This document shows, piece after piece, positions 8,110 to 16,297 of a stretch of DNA of 36,689 nt (positions within the stretch are counted from its first letter, which is position 1; each line of letters starts with the position of its first letter). Source of the DNA: an uncultured Burkholderiales bacterium (GTDB lineage Bacteria; Pseudomonadota; Gammaproteobacteria; Burkholderiales; Burkholderiaceae_C); assembly GCA_903935585.1 (NCBI GenBank), contig CAIZSE010000075.1, positions 1-36,689 of the forward strand. Direction: 5' to 3'. The notes under the pieces are model-generated. The model searched no databases, had not been told where the DNA came from, and was given only the letters and a program-made list of their open reading frames with translations. Position numbers and translations under genes: made by a program.

Positions 8110-9465
8110 TCAGGCACCGATATAAACCGGTGCGAAGCCACCGCCAGGCGTTCTGAAGTTGGTGGTTTGCCCCTGGTACAAACGCGCTGCCAGCGATTGC
8201 ACTTGTCCGTTGTAGGTGTAATTGCGCACATCGAACTTGAGCACCTGAGCCGATTCGCCGCCCGATATGGCGCGCTCGCCCGGGGCCACCAAAGCTTGGG
8301 CGATGTAGCCACCGGCGAGAATTTCGCCCCAGACCCGGTGGGTCAACTTGTCACCCCGGTAAGCAGCCTTGCCGCCATAGCCGGCAAATGGCTTGAAAAA
8401 ATAATGTTTGCGCTGCGCCCAAAAGTGCGCTGCGTTGGACGGGGTCACCACCTCGGTCTTGGGAATACCCTCCAGCAAAATGGCTTGCGTGGCCAGCGGC
8501 ACGCCCATGGCCGTCAAGGTATCGGCCTTGCACAGCAAGGCCAGGTTGCGTTTGTCGGCCAACAAGGCATGGGCTTGCGGGTGGGGCGTCAACACCACCG
8601 CATCCTGTAAATAGGCTTCACGCAGATCGGCGTGTGCGGGTTCAGCGAGCGCAAAGTCGGTCAAACGGTTGTAAACCAGATCGATCGCAGTGTTGTCAAA
8701 CCAAAGCTTGTTGTCGCGCCAGACAAGCTGCGAAGGGTCGGCAATCCATGCCTGGATGCCGTGGCGCCTGAACAAACCCTGAAACAGCAAAAACTCAGGG
8801 TACAGGTATTGCTGCTCAGGCGAAGCATCCACAATGGCCACCGTTTGCAGGGGCCGCCCCGGATGGCTCAGTCGCCATTCGTTTTGAAACATCGCCACAA
8901 ATGCGGATTCCAGAGCGTCCACTTGCGCACCAGTAGGCACCATGGCTTCGACCTCAGGGCAGCACGCACGCTGCGCCCGCGCCAGCAAGGCATTGAGCAA
9001 GGCGCCACCCGCATTCGTGTTCACTTCAATCAACCCAAAGCCCTGGTCCACACCGTCCGCGTGGACATGAAAGTCATAGCCCATGAACACGCTTTTGGCG
9101 CGGTTCGGGTGGCGTGCAATCGGATCCGATCGGGACAGCACTTCTTCGCGGTAAGCCGGCAAGGCGGCCACCGACTCCAGTGCCGATATCAAACGGGCCA
9201 TGCGTTGTACTTGCGCTTGTGACAAGACCACCGGGCGTGCCGAGAAAAGCGATGGCAGCCGGTCACGCACCAGCTCAAAAAGCGCCGGATTGGCAATGCC
9301 GTCCGCCATGGTTTGCGCCAGCGCTTGGTCGTCCAGGCTGATGCAAAAGCATTCGCGGTTGAAGTTGTCTGTGTTGATGTGTGGGGTGATCAATTGGAAA
9401 ATTGTGCGATGTGCTGCATGGCCGATGTCTTTATGCGGATGGCTCGGGTTCGCTGAACCCCACAT
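8110..9465 (-). CDS. Uncharacterised protein with circularly permuted ATP-grasp character
   Basis: I do not know a named function. About 450 residues. The C-terminal half carries ATP-grasp-like motifs: LADKRNLALLCKADTL, then HYFFKPFAGYGGKAAYRGD (Lys-Pro and glycine loop expected to grip ATP), GGYIAQALVAPGER, and an ending block LKFDVRNYTYNGQVQSLAARL then NFRTPGGGFAPV. The N-terminal half has IEVNTNAGGALLNALL, the kind of acidic/Asn segment seen in circularly permuted ATP-grasp ligases related to glutathionylspermidine synthase. The start is uncertain. The ATG at 9465 overlaps the nitroreductase end by 35 bp; a TTG at 9393 would avoid overlap but has no ribosome site. It is probably cotranscribed with the nitroreductase. 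A peptide- or amide-bond-forming ligase is plausible but unproven. Confidence 0.72.
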   Translation of the reverse strand: MWGSANPSHPHKDIGHAAHRTIFQLITPHINTDNFNRECFCISLDDQALAQTMADGIANPALFELVRDRLPSLFSARPVVLSQAQVQRMARLISALESVAALPAYREEVLSRSDPIARHPNRAKSVFMGYDFHVHADGVDQGFGLIEVNTNAGGALLNALLARAQRACCPEVEAMVPTGAQVDALESAFVAMFQNEWRLSHPGRPLQTVAIVDASPEQQYLYPEFLLFQGLFRRHGIQAWIADPSQLVWRDNKLWFDNTAIDLVYNRLTDFALAEPAHADLREAYLQDAVVLTPHPQAHALLADKRNLALLCKADTLTAMGVPLATQAILLEGIPKTEVVTPSNAAHFWAQRKHYFFKPFAGYGGKAAYRGDKLTHRVWGEILAGGYIAQALVAPGERAISGGESAQVLKFDVRNYTYNGQVQSLAARLYQGQTTNFRTPGGGFAPVYIGA

Positions 9466-10123
9466 AGCGGACAAAACTGGCATTGTCTTCACGCACAGAT
9501 TTGACGCTGTTGGCCACAAAGGCTTCGTCCGGGTAGCCCATGGCAATGCAGATCATGATGTTTTGGTCATCCGGAATGCCGGCATGCTCACGCACCACAT
9601 GCGATTGCATGATGCCTTGCCCGTTGATGACACAACCCAGGCCTTGCTCCCACGCAGCTAACACAATGGCATGAGAAAAAGCGCCCAGGTCAAACTGGCT
9701 GATGGCCGCCGGCTCCAGGTATTTGTCATAGGTCAGCACCAGCGAGACCGGCGCATCAAATTGACGAAAGCCGCGCATGACCCAATCCGTTCGCCGCGCT
9801 TTATCTTCCCGGGCAATGCCCATGGCTTCAAAGAGTTGCACGGCCACGTCAATTTGGCGCTTGCGGTGCACGCCTTCATAGGCCTCGCTCATCGGGAAAT
9901 CGCGCTTGGGGGGAACACCCGCCACCATGTTGTCTGAGTTGCCTTTGCGAATCCGGTCCAGCGGTTCACCGGTCACGACATGCACATGCCAGGGCTGTGT
10001 GTTCATGGAAGACGGCGCCCACTTGGCGACTTCAATGATGTCATCGATGACGTTGCGTGGCACCGCTTTGGGCAAAAAGCCGCGGATGCTTTTTCGGGCT
10101 TTGATCAATTGGCTGAATTGCAT
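9431..10123 (-). CDS. Nitroreductase-family FMN oxidoreductase
   Basis: Cytoplasmic FMN-dependent NAD(P)H oxidoreductase of 230 residues. The N-terminal RKSIRGFLPKAVP carries the basic residues that hold FMN phosphate, followed by KWAPSSMNTQPWHVHVVTG, the classic flavin-pocket block. EQGLGCVINGQG and MICIAMGYPDE near the C-terminus are also family hallmarks. It starts at the ATG at 10123. The downstream ATP-grasp-like gene overlaps its end, suggesting coupled expression. Family members reduce nitroaromatics, quinones or enoate-type substrates; the physiological substrate cannot be told. No promoter with clear hexamers was identified in 10124-10220. Confidence 0.93.
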   Translation of the reverse strand: MQFSQLIKARKSIRGFLPKAVPRNVIDDIIEVAKWAPSSMNTQPWHVHVVTGEPLDRIRKGNSDNMVAGVPPKRDFPMSEAYEGVHRKRQIDVAVQLFEAMGIAREDKARRTDWVMRGFRQFDAPVSLVLTYDKYLEPAAISQFDLGAFSHAIVLAAWEQGLGCVINGQGIMQSHVVREHAGIPDDQNIMICIAMGYPDEAFVANSVKSVREDNASFVRYVGFSEPEPSA

Positions 10124-10222
10124 GATGTTGGCGACAAGGTCGTTTGGAATGGGTTATCCAAAAGATACTAGCACCCGCTATTTGTGCGCCAGTCACCTAA
10201 AGCAACTGCCCCCGATCCCCCC

Positions 10223-10246
10223 GAAAAACCCCCTTCAGGGGGTTCG
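10223..10246 (-). terminator. Rho-independent terminator after the mini-thioredoxin/permease operon
   Basis: Perfect 7-bp stem AACCCCC (10227-10233) with GGGGGTT (10238-10244) around a 4-base loop. On the minus strand the stem runs into TTTTT, giving the terminator orientation for the gene ending at 10316. The loop reads TGAA on the minus strand. Confidence 0.8.
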
Positions 10247-10315
10247 CCAGCATGGGTGTGAAATGCCTGCGCCGGGCGAATGGGATGCCTGTTTTTTTAG
10301 GGCCGACAATTGCAT

Positions 10316-10549
10316 TCAAGCGGTTAGCCATTGTTCAACTTTGCTGCGGGACGGAACACCACCGGCGTGAACCACTTTGCCATCGAGAACCACCCCAGGG
10401 GTGCTCATGACCCCGAAGCCCGCAATCTGGCGCAACTCCTCCACTTTGCTCAAGCTGATGCTGACCCCTTTTTCTTTGGCGATCTCTTCAATGAGTGCAA
10501 CCGTGGTTTTGCATTTGGCACAGCCTGTTCCAAGTACTTTGATGTCCAT
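10316..10549 (-). CDS. Small thioredoxin-fold redox protein (MTH895/glutaredoxin-like)
   Basis: 77-residue cytoplasmic thioredoxin-fold protein. The N-terminus MDIKVLGTGCAKCK holds the redox pair Cys10-x-x-Cys13, and GFGVMSTPGVVLDGKVVHAG contains the cis-proline loop. The length fits the 'small redox-active disulfide protein 2' group. The ribosome site AAGGAT lies about eight bases upstream of the ATG at 10549. It follows the permease stop by 21 bp and is followed by a strong terminator, so the two genes form a two-gene unit. This pairing with UPF0718 permeases is a recurrent neighbourhood; the partner function (thiol reduction of permease or cargo) is not established from sequence. Confidence 0.9.
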   Translation of the reverse strand: MDIKVLGTGCAKCKTTVALIEEIAKEKGVSISLSKVEELRQIAGFGVMSTPGVVLDGKVVHAGGVPSRSKVEQWLTA

Positions 10550-10570
10550 GACAGATCCTTGATTTGAGGT

Positions 10571-11683
10571 TTAACGGGTTGAAAGGATGTAAGGGCCGAT
10601 GAATTGGAAGAAATAGCCGATGACCACAATGCCAAGCGTCACAATCCCAAAAAACAGGGCCAGTAGGGGTGGGCGAACGACTTGCTTGAGCAAGATGAGC
10701 GAGGGCAGCGACAGTGCTGTCACAGACATCATGAAAGCCAGCGCCGTACCCAAGCCAACACCGCGTGCCACCATCGCTTCAGCAATGGGCAAAGTACCAA
10801 AGATGTCGGCGTACATGGGGACGCCCACCAAAACTGCCATGGGAATCGACCACCAATGGCCCTGCCCGAGAGTGGCCTCAACCCATTCCTGAGGAATCCA
10901 GTTGTGGATGCCTGCGCCAATGCCCACACCCAGCAACACATACAGCCAGACGCGCCGCACGATGTCCACCACCTGCTGCTTCGCGTAAACAGCCCTTTCG
11001 AGTCGGCTCATGCTGACTTGCTCAGCCTCCAGAACGGGTGTGGCAAAAAAGAAGGCCTCAATGTGACGCTCCATCCTGGCGCGGCCAATGGCCATGCCAC
11101 CCAAGACCGCCAAAGCCACACCCAAGCTCACATAGACGATCGCAACGGTCCAATCAAAGATGCTGGCCAGCAAAATCACCGAAGCCAGGTCGACCAGAGG
11201 AGAAGAAATCAGGAACGAGAAAGTCACACCCAAAGGCAGTCCGGCGCCGGTAAACCCGATGAAGAGGGGAATCGATGAGCAAGAGCAAAAGGGCGTGATG
11301 GTCCCCAGCAAGGCGGCCAGCAGGCTGCCCTTGAACCCCGAGAACTTGCCCAGAATGGCGCGTGTCCGTTCTGGCGGGAAGTAGCTTTGGATGTACGAGA
11401 TCGAAAAGATCAACACCGACAGGAGGATGAAGATCTTGATGACATCGTAGACAAAGAAATGGACGCTCGCCCCCACCGGCGTGCTCAGGCTCAATCCCAA
11501 AATGCCTTGCACAAACCACCCGACCCCTGACGAGAGCCATTCCATCCGCAGAAATTGGGCATTGGCCCACCCCAAAGCTGAAATGCCCAACTGGTTGAAC
11601 CCCACCACCACAGCAGCGACGACCAAGGCCGAAGCAACCCACTTGAAAATGGTGTTGTGAAAAAAAGTGACTGCGGGGTTCAT
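10571..11683 (-). CDS. UPF0718/ArsP-like permease
   Basis: Inner-membrane permease of 370 residues with about eight to ten hydrophobic segments. The family-defining motif TPFCSCSSIPLFIGF spans residues about 130-144, with Cys133 and Cys135 as likely metal or thiolate ligands, followed by GAGLPLGVTFSFLISSPLVD. The start at 11683 (MNPAVTFFHN) is supported by AGGAAAAG upstream; in-frame codons back to 11746 give a non-family tail. Relatives include the organoarsenical exporter ArsP and Cu/Zn efflux proteins such as the SO_0444 type; which applies here is not decidable. No ArsR gene is adjacent. An FNR-type box lies 111 bp upstream, so oxygen limitation may control it. Confidence 0.88.
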   Translation of the reverse strand: MNPAVTFFHNTIFKWVASALVVAAVVVGFNQLGISALGWANAQFLRMEWLSSGVGWFVQGILGLSLSTPVGASVHFFVYDVIKIFILLSVLIFSISYIQSYFPPERTRAILGKFSGFKGSLLAALLGTITPFCSCSSIPLFIGFTGAGLPLGVTFSFLISSPLVDLASVILLASIFDWTVAIVYVSLGVALAVLGGMAIGRARMERHIEAFFFATPVLEAEQVSMSRLERAVYAKQQVVDIVRRVWLYVLLGVGIGAGIHNWIPQEWVEATLGQGHWWSIPMAVLVGVPMYADIFGTLPIAEAMVARGVGLGTALAFMMSVTALSLPSLILLKQVVRPPLLALFFGIVTLGIVVIGYFFQFIGPYILSTR

Positions 11684-11793
11684 GGTCTGTGCTTTTCCTG
11701 ACTCAGAAGTCATGCATCTGACTGCTGCGAAAACGCAGTTCACCACAGGCCCATGACTGGTGCCAAGTCTGCGGCACGGTCCGGAAAATCCAA

Positions 11794-11807
11794 TTGATTC
11801 ACATCAA
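11794..11807. promoter_or_regulatory. FNR/Anr-type box between divergent transporter genes
   Basis: TTGATTCACATCAA matches the FNR/Anr/Dnr consensus TTGAT-N4-ATCAA at all ten fixed positions. It sits between the permease start (11683, minus) and the EamA start (11900, plus), 111 and 93 bases away. It could therefore serve one or both genes. The match is seen directly; binding by an FNR-like regulator is inferred. Confidence 0.72.
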
Positions 11808-11899
11808 AGGTGGCGGCGACATGTTGGTTGCGCAGTAGACGCTGTCCGTCCATGCTGAAATACGAGTTTCCAAAGGCATTTCAAGCAGAAAATCCTGAC

Positions 11900-12940
11900 A
11901 TGAACAAAAGTGTCCTTTACGCGCTGGGTGCGGCTGCGCTGTTTGGTGCGAGCACCCCATTTGCGAAGCGCCTGACCGGCGATATGCCGCCAGTGCTGTT
12001 GGCTGGGCTTCTCTATTTAGGCAGTGGTATCGGATTGACGCTGGCACGGCTTGTCCGTGACGGCGGGCTCAAACCCTCGGGGCTTTCACGCGGGGAATGG
12101 CCATGGCTTTTGGGCGCCATTTTCTTTGGCGGCGTGGTGGGGCCTGTGGCCCTGATGATGGGGTTGATCACCACCAGCGGCGCTACGGCTTCGTTGTTGT
12201 TGAACCTGGAAGCCGTGCTGACAGCGTTGATCGCCTGGCTGGTGTTCAAGGAAAATTCCGGGCAGCGCATCGTATGGGGCATGCTGGCCATCGTGGCAGG
12301 GGGTGTCGCACTGGGTTGGCAGACAGATGCGTCGGTCAAGTTCGGCGCCATGGGGCCTGTGCTGGTCGGCCTTGCCTGTTTGTGCTGGGCCATTGACAAC
12401 AACCTCACCCGCAAGGTGTCTGCGTCAGATGCGCTTTTTATTGCGGGCAGCAAGGGGCTGATTGCCGGGGCTGTGAACACGGCCATGGCTGTCAGCATGG
12501 GGGCTGCATGGCCCAACTTTGCCATCTTGTCTGCAACGATGGCCGTCGGCTTGCTGGGCTACGGCATCAGTCTTGTGCTGTTTGTTCTGGCATTGCGGGG
12601 TTTGGGCGCTGCAAGAACGGGGGCTTACTTTTCAACCGCCCCCTTCATTGGGGCCGCAGTGGCCTTGTTTGTTTTTTCAGAAACGACGTCTGTGGCATTT
12701 TGGGTTGCTACCGTGCTGATGGGCTTGGGCGTGTGGCTGCATCTCACTGAAAACCACGCCCATGAGCACCAGCACGAATGGCTGGAACACGAGCACGAAC
12801 ATGAACACGATGCGTACCATCAGCACGCCCATGGGTTGGATGCAAGTGACACCAGCAAACACAGTCACCGGCATACACACCTGCCCATCCAACACAGCCA
12901 TCCACATTACCCGGATATTCACCACAGGCACGGGCATTGA
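11900..12940 (+). CDS. EamA/DMT-family transporter with histidine-rich C-terminal tail
   Basis: Inner-membrane transporter of 346 residues. Residues about 1-285 form the ten-segment EamA fold in two halves (ALGAAALFGASTPFAKRL in the first; GLACLCWAIDNNLTRKVS opening the second). The tail from about residue 287 is extremely rich in His and Glu/Asp: HAHEHQHEWLEHEHEHEH is followed by further His clusters to the end, HHRHGH. Such a tail would chelate divalent metals such as Zn, Ni or Co. The start at 11900 (MNKSVLYALG) fits the first membrane segment; in-frame codons upstream to 11810 are rejected. The transported compound is unknown; DMT proteins usually export metabolites, and a metal role is inferred from the tail and neighbouring Cys-containing permease. 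Confidence 0.9.
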   Translation: MNKSVLYALGAAALFGASTPFAKRLTGDMPPVLLAGLLYLGSGIGLTLARLVRDGGLKPSGLSRGEWPWLLGAIFFGGVVGPVALMMGLITTSGATASLLLNLEAVLTALIAWLVFKENSGQRIVWGMLAIVAGGVALGWQTDASVKFGAMGPVLVGLACLCWAIDNNLTRKVSASDALFIAGSKGLIAGAVNTAMAVSMGAAWPNFAILSATMAVGLLGYGISLVLFVLALRGLGAARTGAYFSTAPFIGAAVALFVFSETTSVAFWVATVLMGLGVWLHLTENHAHEHQHEWLEHEHEHEHDAYHQHAHGLDASDTSKHSHRHTHLPIQHSHPHYPDIHHRHGH

Positions 12941-13212
12941 CTTTTAAGGGGTGTTGAAGCCCATGTGCAGAACGCACTGAAAACCCGCTGCGGCCCATCC
13001 AAGCCGACGGCTGACCCTGGAGGCGAATGACGCCGGCAAGCAGTCTTGGGGGTCTGCCAACTCTACCCATCGGATGCTTGATCCATCTCAAGAACTTGGC
13101 GCCATACGGGCGCATGCTGGAGAGTCATCAACTCGACAAGAGACCATTTTGTAAATCAAAGGCCATGCCGTTCAACACGCGCCAAGGCCGCGCCGAGTTT
13201 ACAAAGGATCCC

Positions 13213-13578
13213 ATGAAATACCCCGCTTCTTTGCGCCACGGCTTGTTGGTTCTGGCACTGGGCCTGATCGCCCTGCCTGCCTCAGCCGATAAGGATTGCG
13301 ATGCGCCGCTGAACCGCTGGCAGTCACGCGATGCCGTGCGGCAAATGGCCGCCGCACAGGGCTGGCAGATCCAGCGGCTGAAGATCGACGACGGTTGCTA
13401 CGAAGTTCGCGGCACCGATTCCCAAGGTCGCGCCTTCAAAGCCAAGATCGACCCGGAGACCTTGAAGGTGCTGAAGATGAAGCAGGGCGAGCGCCGACAT
13501 GCACCGGATCGCGATCGCGATGACAAGGGTGCCGCGCAGCAGGCCCGACCAGCGCAGCCGGCCAGCGAAACCGAGTAA
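13213..13578 (+). CDS. Secreted PepSY-domain protein
   Basis: 121-residue exported protein. A signal peptide is visible (LRHGLLVLALGLIALPASA, cleavage before DKDC). The mature part is one PepSY domain (SRDAVRQMAAAQGWQIQRL ... CYEVRGTDSQGRAFKAKID), followed by a charged, low-complexity tail rich in Arg, Asp, Ala and Gln. The ATG at 13213 has AAAGGAT upstream; the frame extends back to 13027 without family character. It is the first gene of a four-gene run with DUF2271, reductase and ApbE. Function within the module is unknown; periplasmic PepSY domains may bind metals or modulate partners. The 272 bp before it hold no gene or operator I can recognise. Confidence 0.85.
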   Translation: MKYPASLRHGLLVLALGLIALPASADKDCDAPLNRWQSRDAVRQMAAAQGWQIQRLKIDDGCYEVRGTDSQGRAFKAKIDPETLKVLKMKQGERRHAPDRDRDDKGAAQQARPAQPASETE

Positions 13579-13602
13579 ACCCCCTTTTAAAGAAGCATCA
13601 CC

Positions 13603-14079
13603 ATGACACATCCTCTTAGGACCCTTTTGGCCACTGCCTGCGCGCTGGCCCTTCCCGCAATAGCGCACAGTCGCCCGGTCACACTCATCGCCCAGCTCAA
13701 AAACTACGGCGGCGACGGCGCCTATCTGGCGGCGTACGTGACCGATGCAAAAGGCGCCTATGTGCGCACGCTGTGGGTGGCCGGCGGCAAGGCCAAGTAC
13801 CACAAGCACCTGTCTGACTGGAGCCGTCTTTCGTCCGGTGACGCCAAGCGCTTGGACGGGGTCACTGGCGCCAGCGTGGGCGCGGGGCGCTCACTCAAAG
13901 TGACCGCCGATCTGGCGGATGCACTGATCGACGCAGGCTATGAGATCCGCATCGACGCCGCGGCAGAAGACATGCGAGACAGCCCCTCGGAGGTCCGCAT
14001 ACCCTTGTCCAAAGCGACCGTTGGCAAGCCGCAGGCAGGCAAACAGTACATCCAGTCCGTGACCTTGCAGCTTCCGTGA
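13603..14079 (+). CDS. DUF2271 periplasmic protein with predicted FMN attachment site
   Basis: 158-residue exported protein with signal peptide LLATACALALPAIAHS. The mature part matches the DUF2271 pattern: LIAQLKNYGGDGAYLAAYVTD, YVRTLWVAGGKAKYHKHL, then YEIRIDAAAEDM and the C-terminal SVTLQLP. Residues 85-91 read DGVTGAS, which fits the D-x-x-[ST]-G-A-[ST] motif that ApbE enzymes modify by attaching FMN to the Ser/Thr; Thr88 (13864-13866) would be the acceptor. The gene is 24 bp after the PepSY gene, 10 bp before the reductase and in an operon with apbE. DUF2271 proteins are among the families reported with extracytosolic flavinylation. The likely role is a periplasmic flavin electron carrier fed by the reductase. 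Confidence 0.85.
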   Translation: MTHPLRTLLATACALALPAIAHSRPVTLIAQLKNYGGDGAYLAAYVTDAKGAYVRTLWVAGGKAKYHKHLSDWSRLSSGDAKRLDGVTGASVGAGRSLKVTADLADALIDAGYEIRIDAAAEDMRDSPSEVRIPLSKATVGKPQAGKQYIQSVTLQLP

Positions 14080-14089
14080 GGGGGCTCGA

Positions 14090-16297
14090 ATGAGCTGGAA
14101 AGCCATACACCGCTGGCTGGGCTTGAGCGTTGGCACCCTGGCTGTGGTGCTGGGCATCACCGGCGCTGTCTTGGCGATCGACCCGGTGCAGCAGGCGTGG
14201 CAGACACCCTCCGCACCCGACGATTTGACCGTGGCCACGCTGGTGGATCGCGTCACCCGGAGCGTGCCGGGCGCAGAAGAGATTCGCCACCTTTCCTCGG
14301 GGGCCATCGTGGTGTTCAGCTTTGCTGGCGACCAGCCGCAAGCGTCCTACGTGGACCCCGCGGATGGACTGGTGGTGGGCGCATGGCAGTCCTCGGTGCT
14401 GCCGCGCTGGGTCAAGAATTTGCACCGCTCGCTGCTGTTGGGTGACGCCGGTCGATGGGGCGCAGCAGGCACTGCGCTGGCCATGAGCGTGTTGTGCGTC
14501 TCTGCCTTGGTGCTTTTGCTTCGGCGCATGGGCGGCTGGCGGCGGCTGGCAGTGCGCGTGCGTGGTTCTTTGGCGCAACGCATTCACGTGGTCGCAGGCA
14601 GAGTGGTCCTCGTCGTGCTTTGCTTGACGTCACTCACAGCGCTGACCATGAGCGCCTCAACCCTTGGATGGGTGGCGCTGGACACCGGCGCCGATCCCGA
14701 GGTGCTTTCGGTGGTTTCTGGCCAGCCTGCCTTGCCTGGCACGCAGATGGCCGCGCTGCAAAGCCTTGCTGTCAAGGATTTGCGCAAGCTGAATTTTCCA
14801 GATAACACCGACCCGGAGGACACCTGGCAGGTCGCCACCGCCCAGGGGCACGGTTGGATCGATCGGTACTCAGGGCAAATGCTGGCCTGGCATGACACAA
14901 GCTTTGCGCAGCAGGTTTACAACTTGGCGAAGGTGCTGCACACCGGCGAATCGGCCTGGCCCTGGGCCGTTGTGCTCGGGCTCGTGGGCGCCAGCGTGCT
15001 GCTGTTCTGGCTGTCAGGCGTCGTCATTTGGTGGCAAGCACGCCGCCAAGCGCCACGCATCACCGGCAACTCTCCGATCGCACAGGCCGATGCGCTTGTC
15101 TTCGTTGCCAGCGAAGGTGGCAGCACTTGGGGCTTTGCCCAAACGCTGCAAGACGCGCTGATCCAAGTCGGGCACCGCGTCCACACCAGCGCCCTGGAGA
15201 ACTTTCAAACCACAGCCGCCACGCAGCAGGTATTTGTGTTGGCCGCAACCTACGGCGAAGGGCAGGCACCGGCCCATGCCAGCCACGCCCTGGCGCAGAT
15301 CGCCAAGCTCAAAGCGTGCGCTGTGCCGGTGACAGTCGTGGGCTTTGGCGATCGGCAGTTCCCCACCTTCTGCGCCTTTGCCTTGGCGCTTGAACAAACG
15401 CTGCGCGCGCAAGGCTGGCCGGCTCTGCTGCCGATCGAGTGCATCCACCAGCAATCAGGCCAGCAGTTCGCGCGCTGGGGCGATGCCTTGGCACAGGCAC
15501 TGAACGAACCCCTGGTGCTGGCACATGTACCGAGCACGCCACCTGCTGCGGCACTGGCGCTCATCGCTCGCCAGGACTACCCGGGTGCAACCGGCACAGC
15601 CACAGCCATCTTGCGTTTTTCGTGGCCTGCACAGGGCCTGATCGCACGCTTGCTCGGGCACGGTCTGGCACGGTTTGTTGCAGGTGATCTCGTGGGCATC
15701 GTGGCACCAGGATCGGCCGTGCCGCGTTACTACTCGCTTGCCTCGGGCTCTAAAGACGGGTTTCTGGAAATCTGCGTGCGCCAGATGCCCGGCGGCCTGT
15801 GTTCCACGCACCTTTTAGGTCTGAAAACAGGGGACACCATCACCGCCTTCATCCGGCCCAACCCCGGTTTTGCATTGCCCGTGACGCGCAAGCCGGTGTT
15901 GCTGATCGGGGCTGGCACAGGGGTGGCCCCGCTGGCCGGCTTCATCCGCCGCAACGACCGCCTGACCCCCATGCACATGTACTTTGGAGGGCGCGACCCG
16001 GCGCAGGACTTTTACTTCGGCCCCGAAATTCAGCGCTGGTTGGGTGAAGGGCGCCTGGCCACACTGCAGGCGGTTTTCTCGCGTGTGCCTGACGGTGGCG
16101 GCTATGTGCAGGACGCCCTGCGCCGAGACGCCGAGCGCGTGCGCAGCCTGGTGGCACAGGGCGCCATCGTGCGCGTGTGTGGAAGCCGCGCCATGGCGCA
16201 AGGCGTGGCTGAGGCGTTGGACATGCTGCTGGCACCAGTGCAGTTGAGTGTGTCGATGCTGAAAGCAAAAGAGCGTTATGCCGAAGATGTCTTCTGA
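14090..16297 (+). CDS. PepSY-TM / flavodoxin / FNR fusion reductase
   Basis: 735-residue membrane flavoprotein. Residues about 1-318 are a PepSY-associated transmembrane unit with four helices (GLSVGTLAVVLGITGAVLAI; ALAMSVLCVSALVLLL; VVLVVLCLTSLTALTMS; WAVVLGLVGASVLLFWLSG) and membrane-edge histidines (HRWLG, HVVAGR, VLHTGE) suitable for haem. Residues about 330-470 are flavodoxin-like (VFVASEGGSTWGFAQTLQ). The rest is a ferredoxin-NADP reductase unit with RYYSLAS for FAD and LIGAGTGVAPLAGFIRR for NADPH. It should carry electrons from cytosolic NADPH through FAD and FMN across the membrane to a periplasmic acceptor, here probably the DUF2271 flavoprotein; ferric or siderophore reduction is the usual guess. 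It ends overlapping apbE by 20 bp. Confidence 0.9.
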   Translation: MSWKAIHRWLGLSVGTLAVVLGITGAVLAIDPVQQAWQTPSAPDDLTVATLVDRVTRSVPGAEEIRHLSSGAIVVFSFAGDQPQASYVDPADGLVVGAWQSSVLPRWVKNLHRSLLLGDAGRWGAAGTALAMSVLCVSALVLLLRRMGGWRRLAVRVRGSLAQRIHVVAGRVVLVVLCLTSLTALTMSASTLGWVALDTGADPEVLSVVSGQPALPGTQMAALQSLAVKDLRKLNFPDNTDPEDTWQVATAQGHGWIDRYSGQMLAWHDTSFAQQVYNLAKVLHTGESAWPWAVVLGLVGASVLLFWLSGVVIWWQARRQAPRITGNSPIAQADALVFVASEGGSTWGFAQTLQDALIQVGHRVHTSALENFQTTAATQQVFVLAATYGEGQAPAHASHALAQIAKLKACAVPVTVVGFGDRQFPTFCAFALALEQTLRAQGWPALLPIECIHQQSGQQFARWGDALAQALNEPLVLAHVPSTPPAAALALIARQDYPGATGTATAILRFSWPAQGLIARLLGHGLARFVAGDLVGIVAPGSAVPRYYSLASGSKDGFLEICVRQMPGGLCSTHLLGLKTGDTITAFIRPNPGFALPVTRKPVLLIGAGTGVAPLAGFIRRNDRLTPMHMYFGGRDPAQDFYFGPEIQRWLGEGRLATLQAVFSRVPDGGGYVQDALRRDAERVRSLVAQGAIVRVCGSRAMAQGVAEALDMLLAPVQLSVSMLKAKERYAEDVF

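Noticed and set aside
10100-10112. TTGATCAATTGG near the nitroreductase start as an FNR box
   Set aside because: The half-sites abut without the required four-base spacer, and it lies inside the coding sequence.
12762-12930. The His/Glu codon run at the end of the EamA gene as a DNA tandem repeat
   Set aside because: The repeats are irregular at the DNA level and stay in frame as a coherent protein tail.
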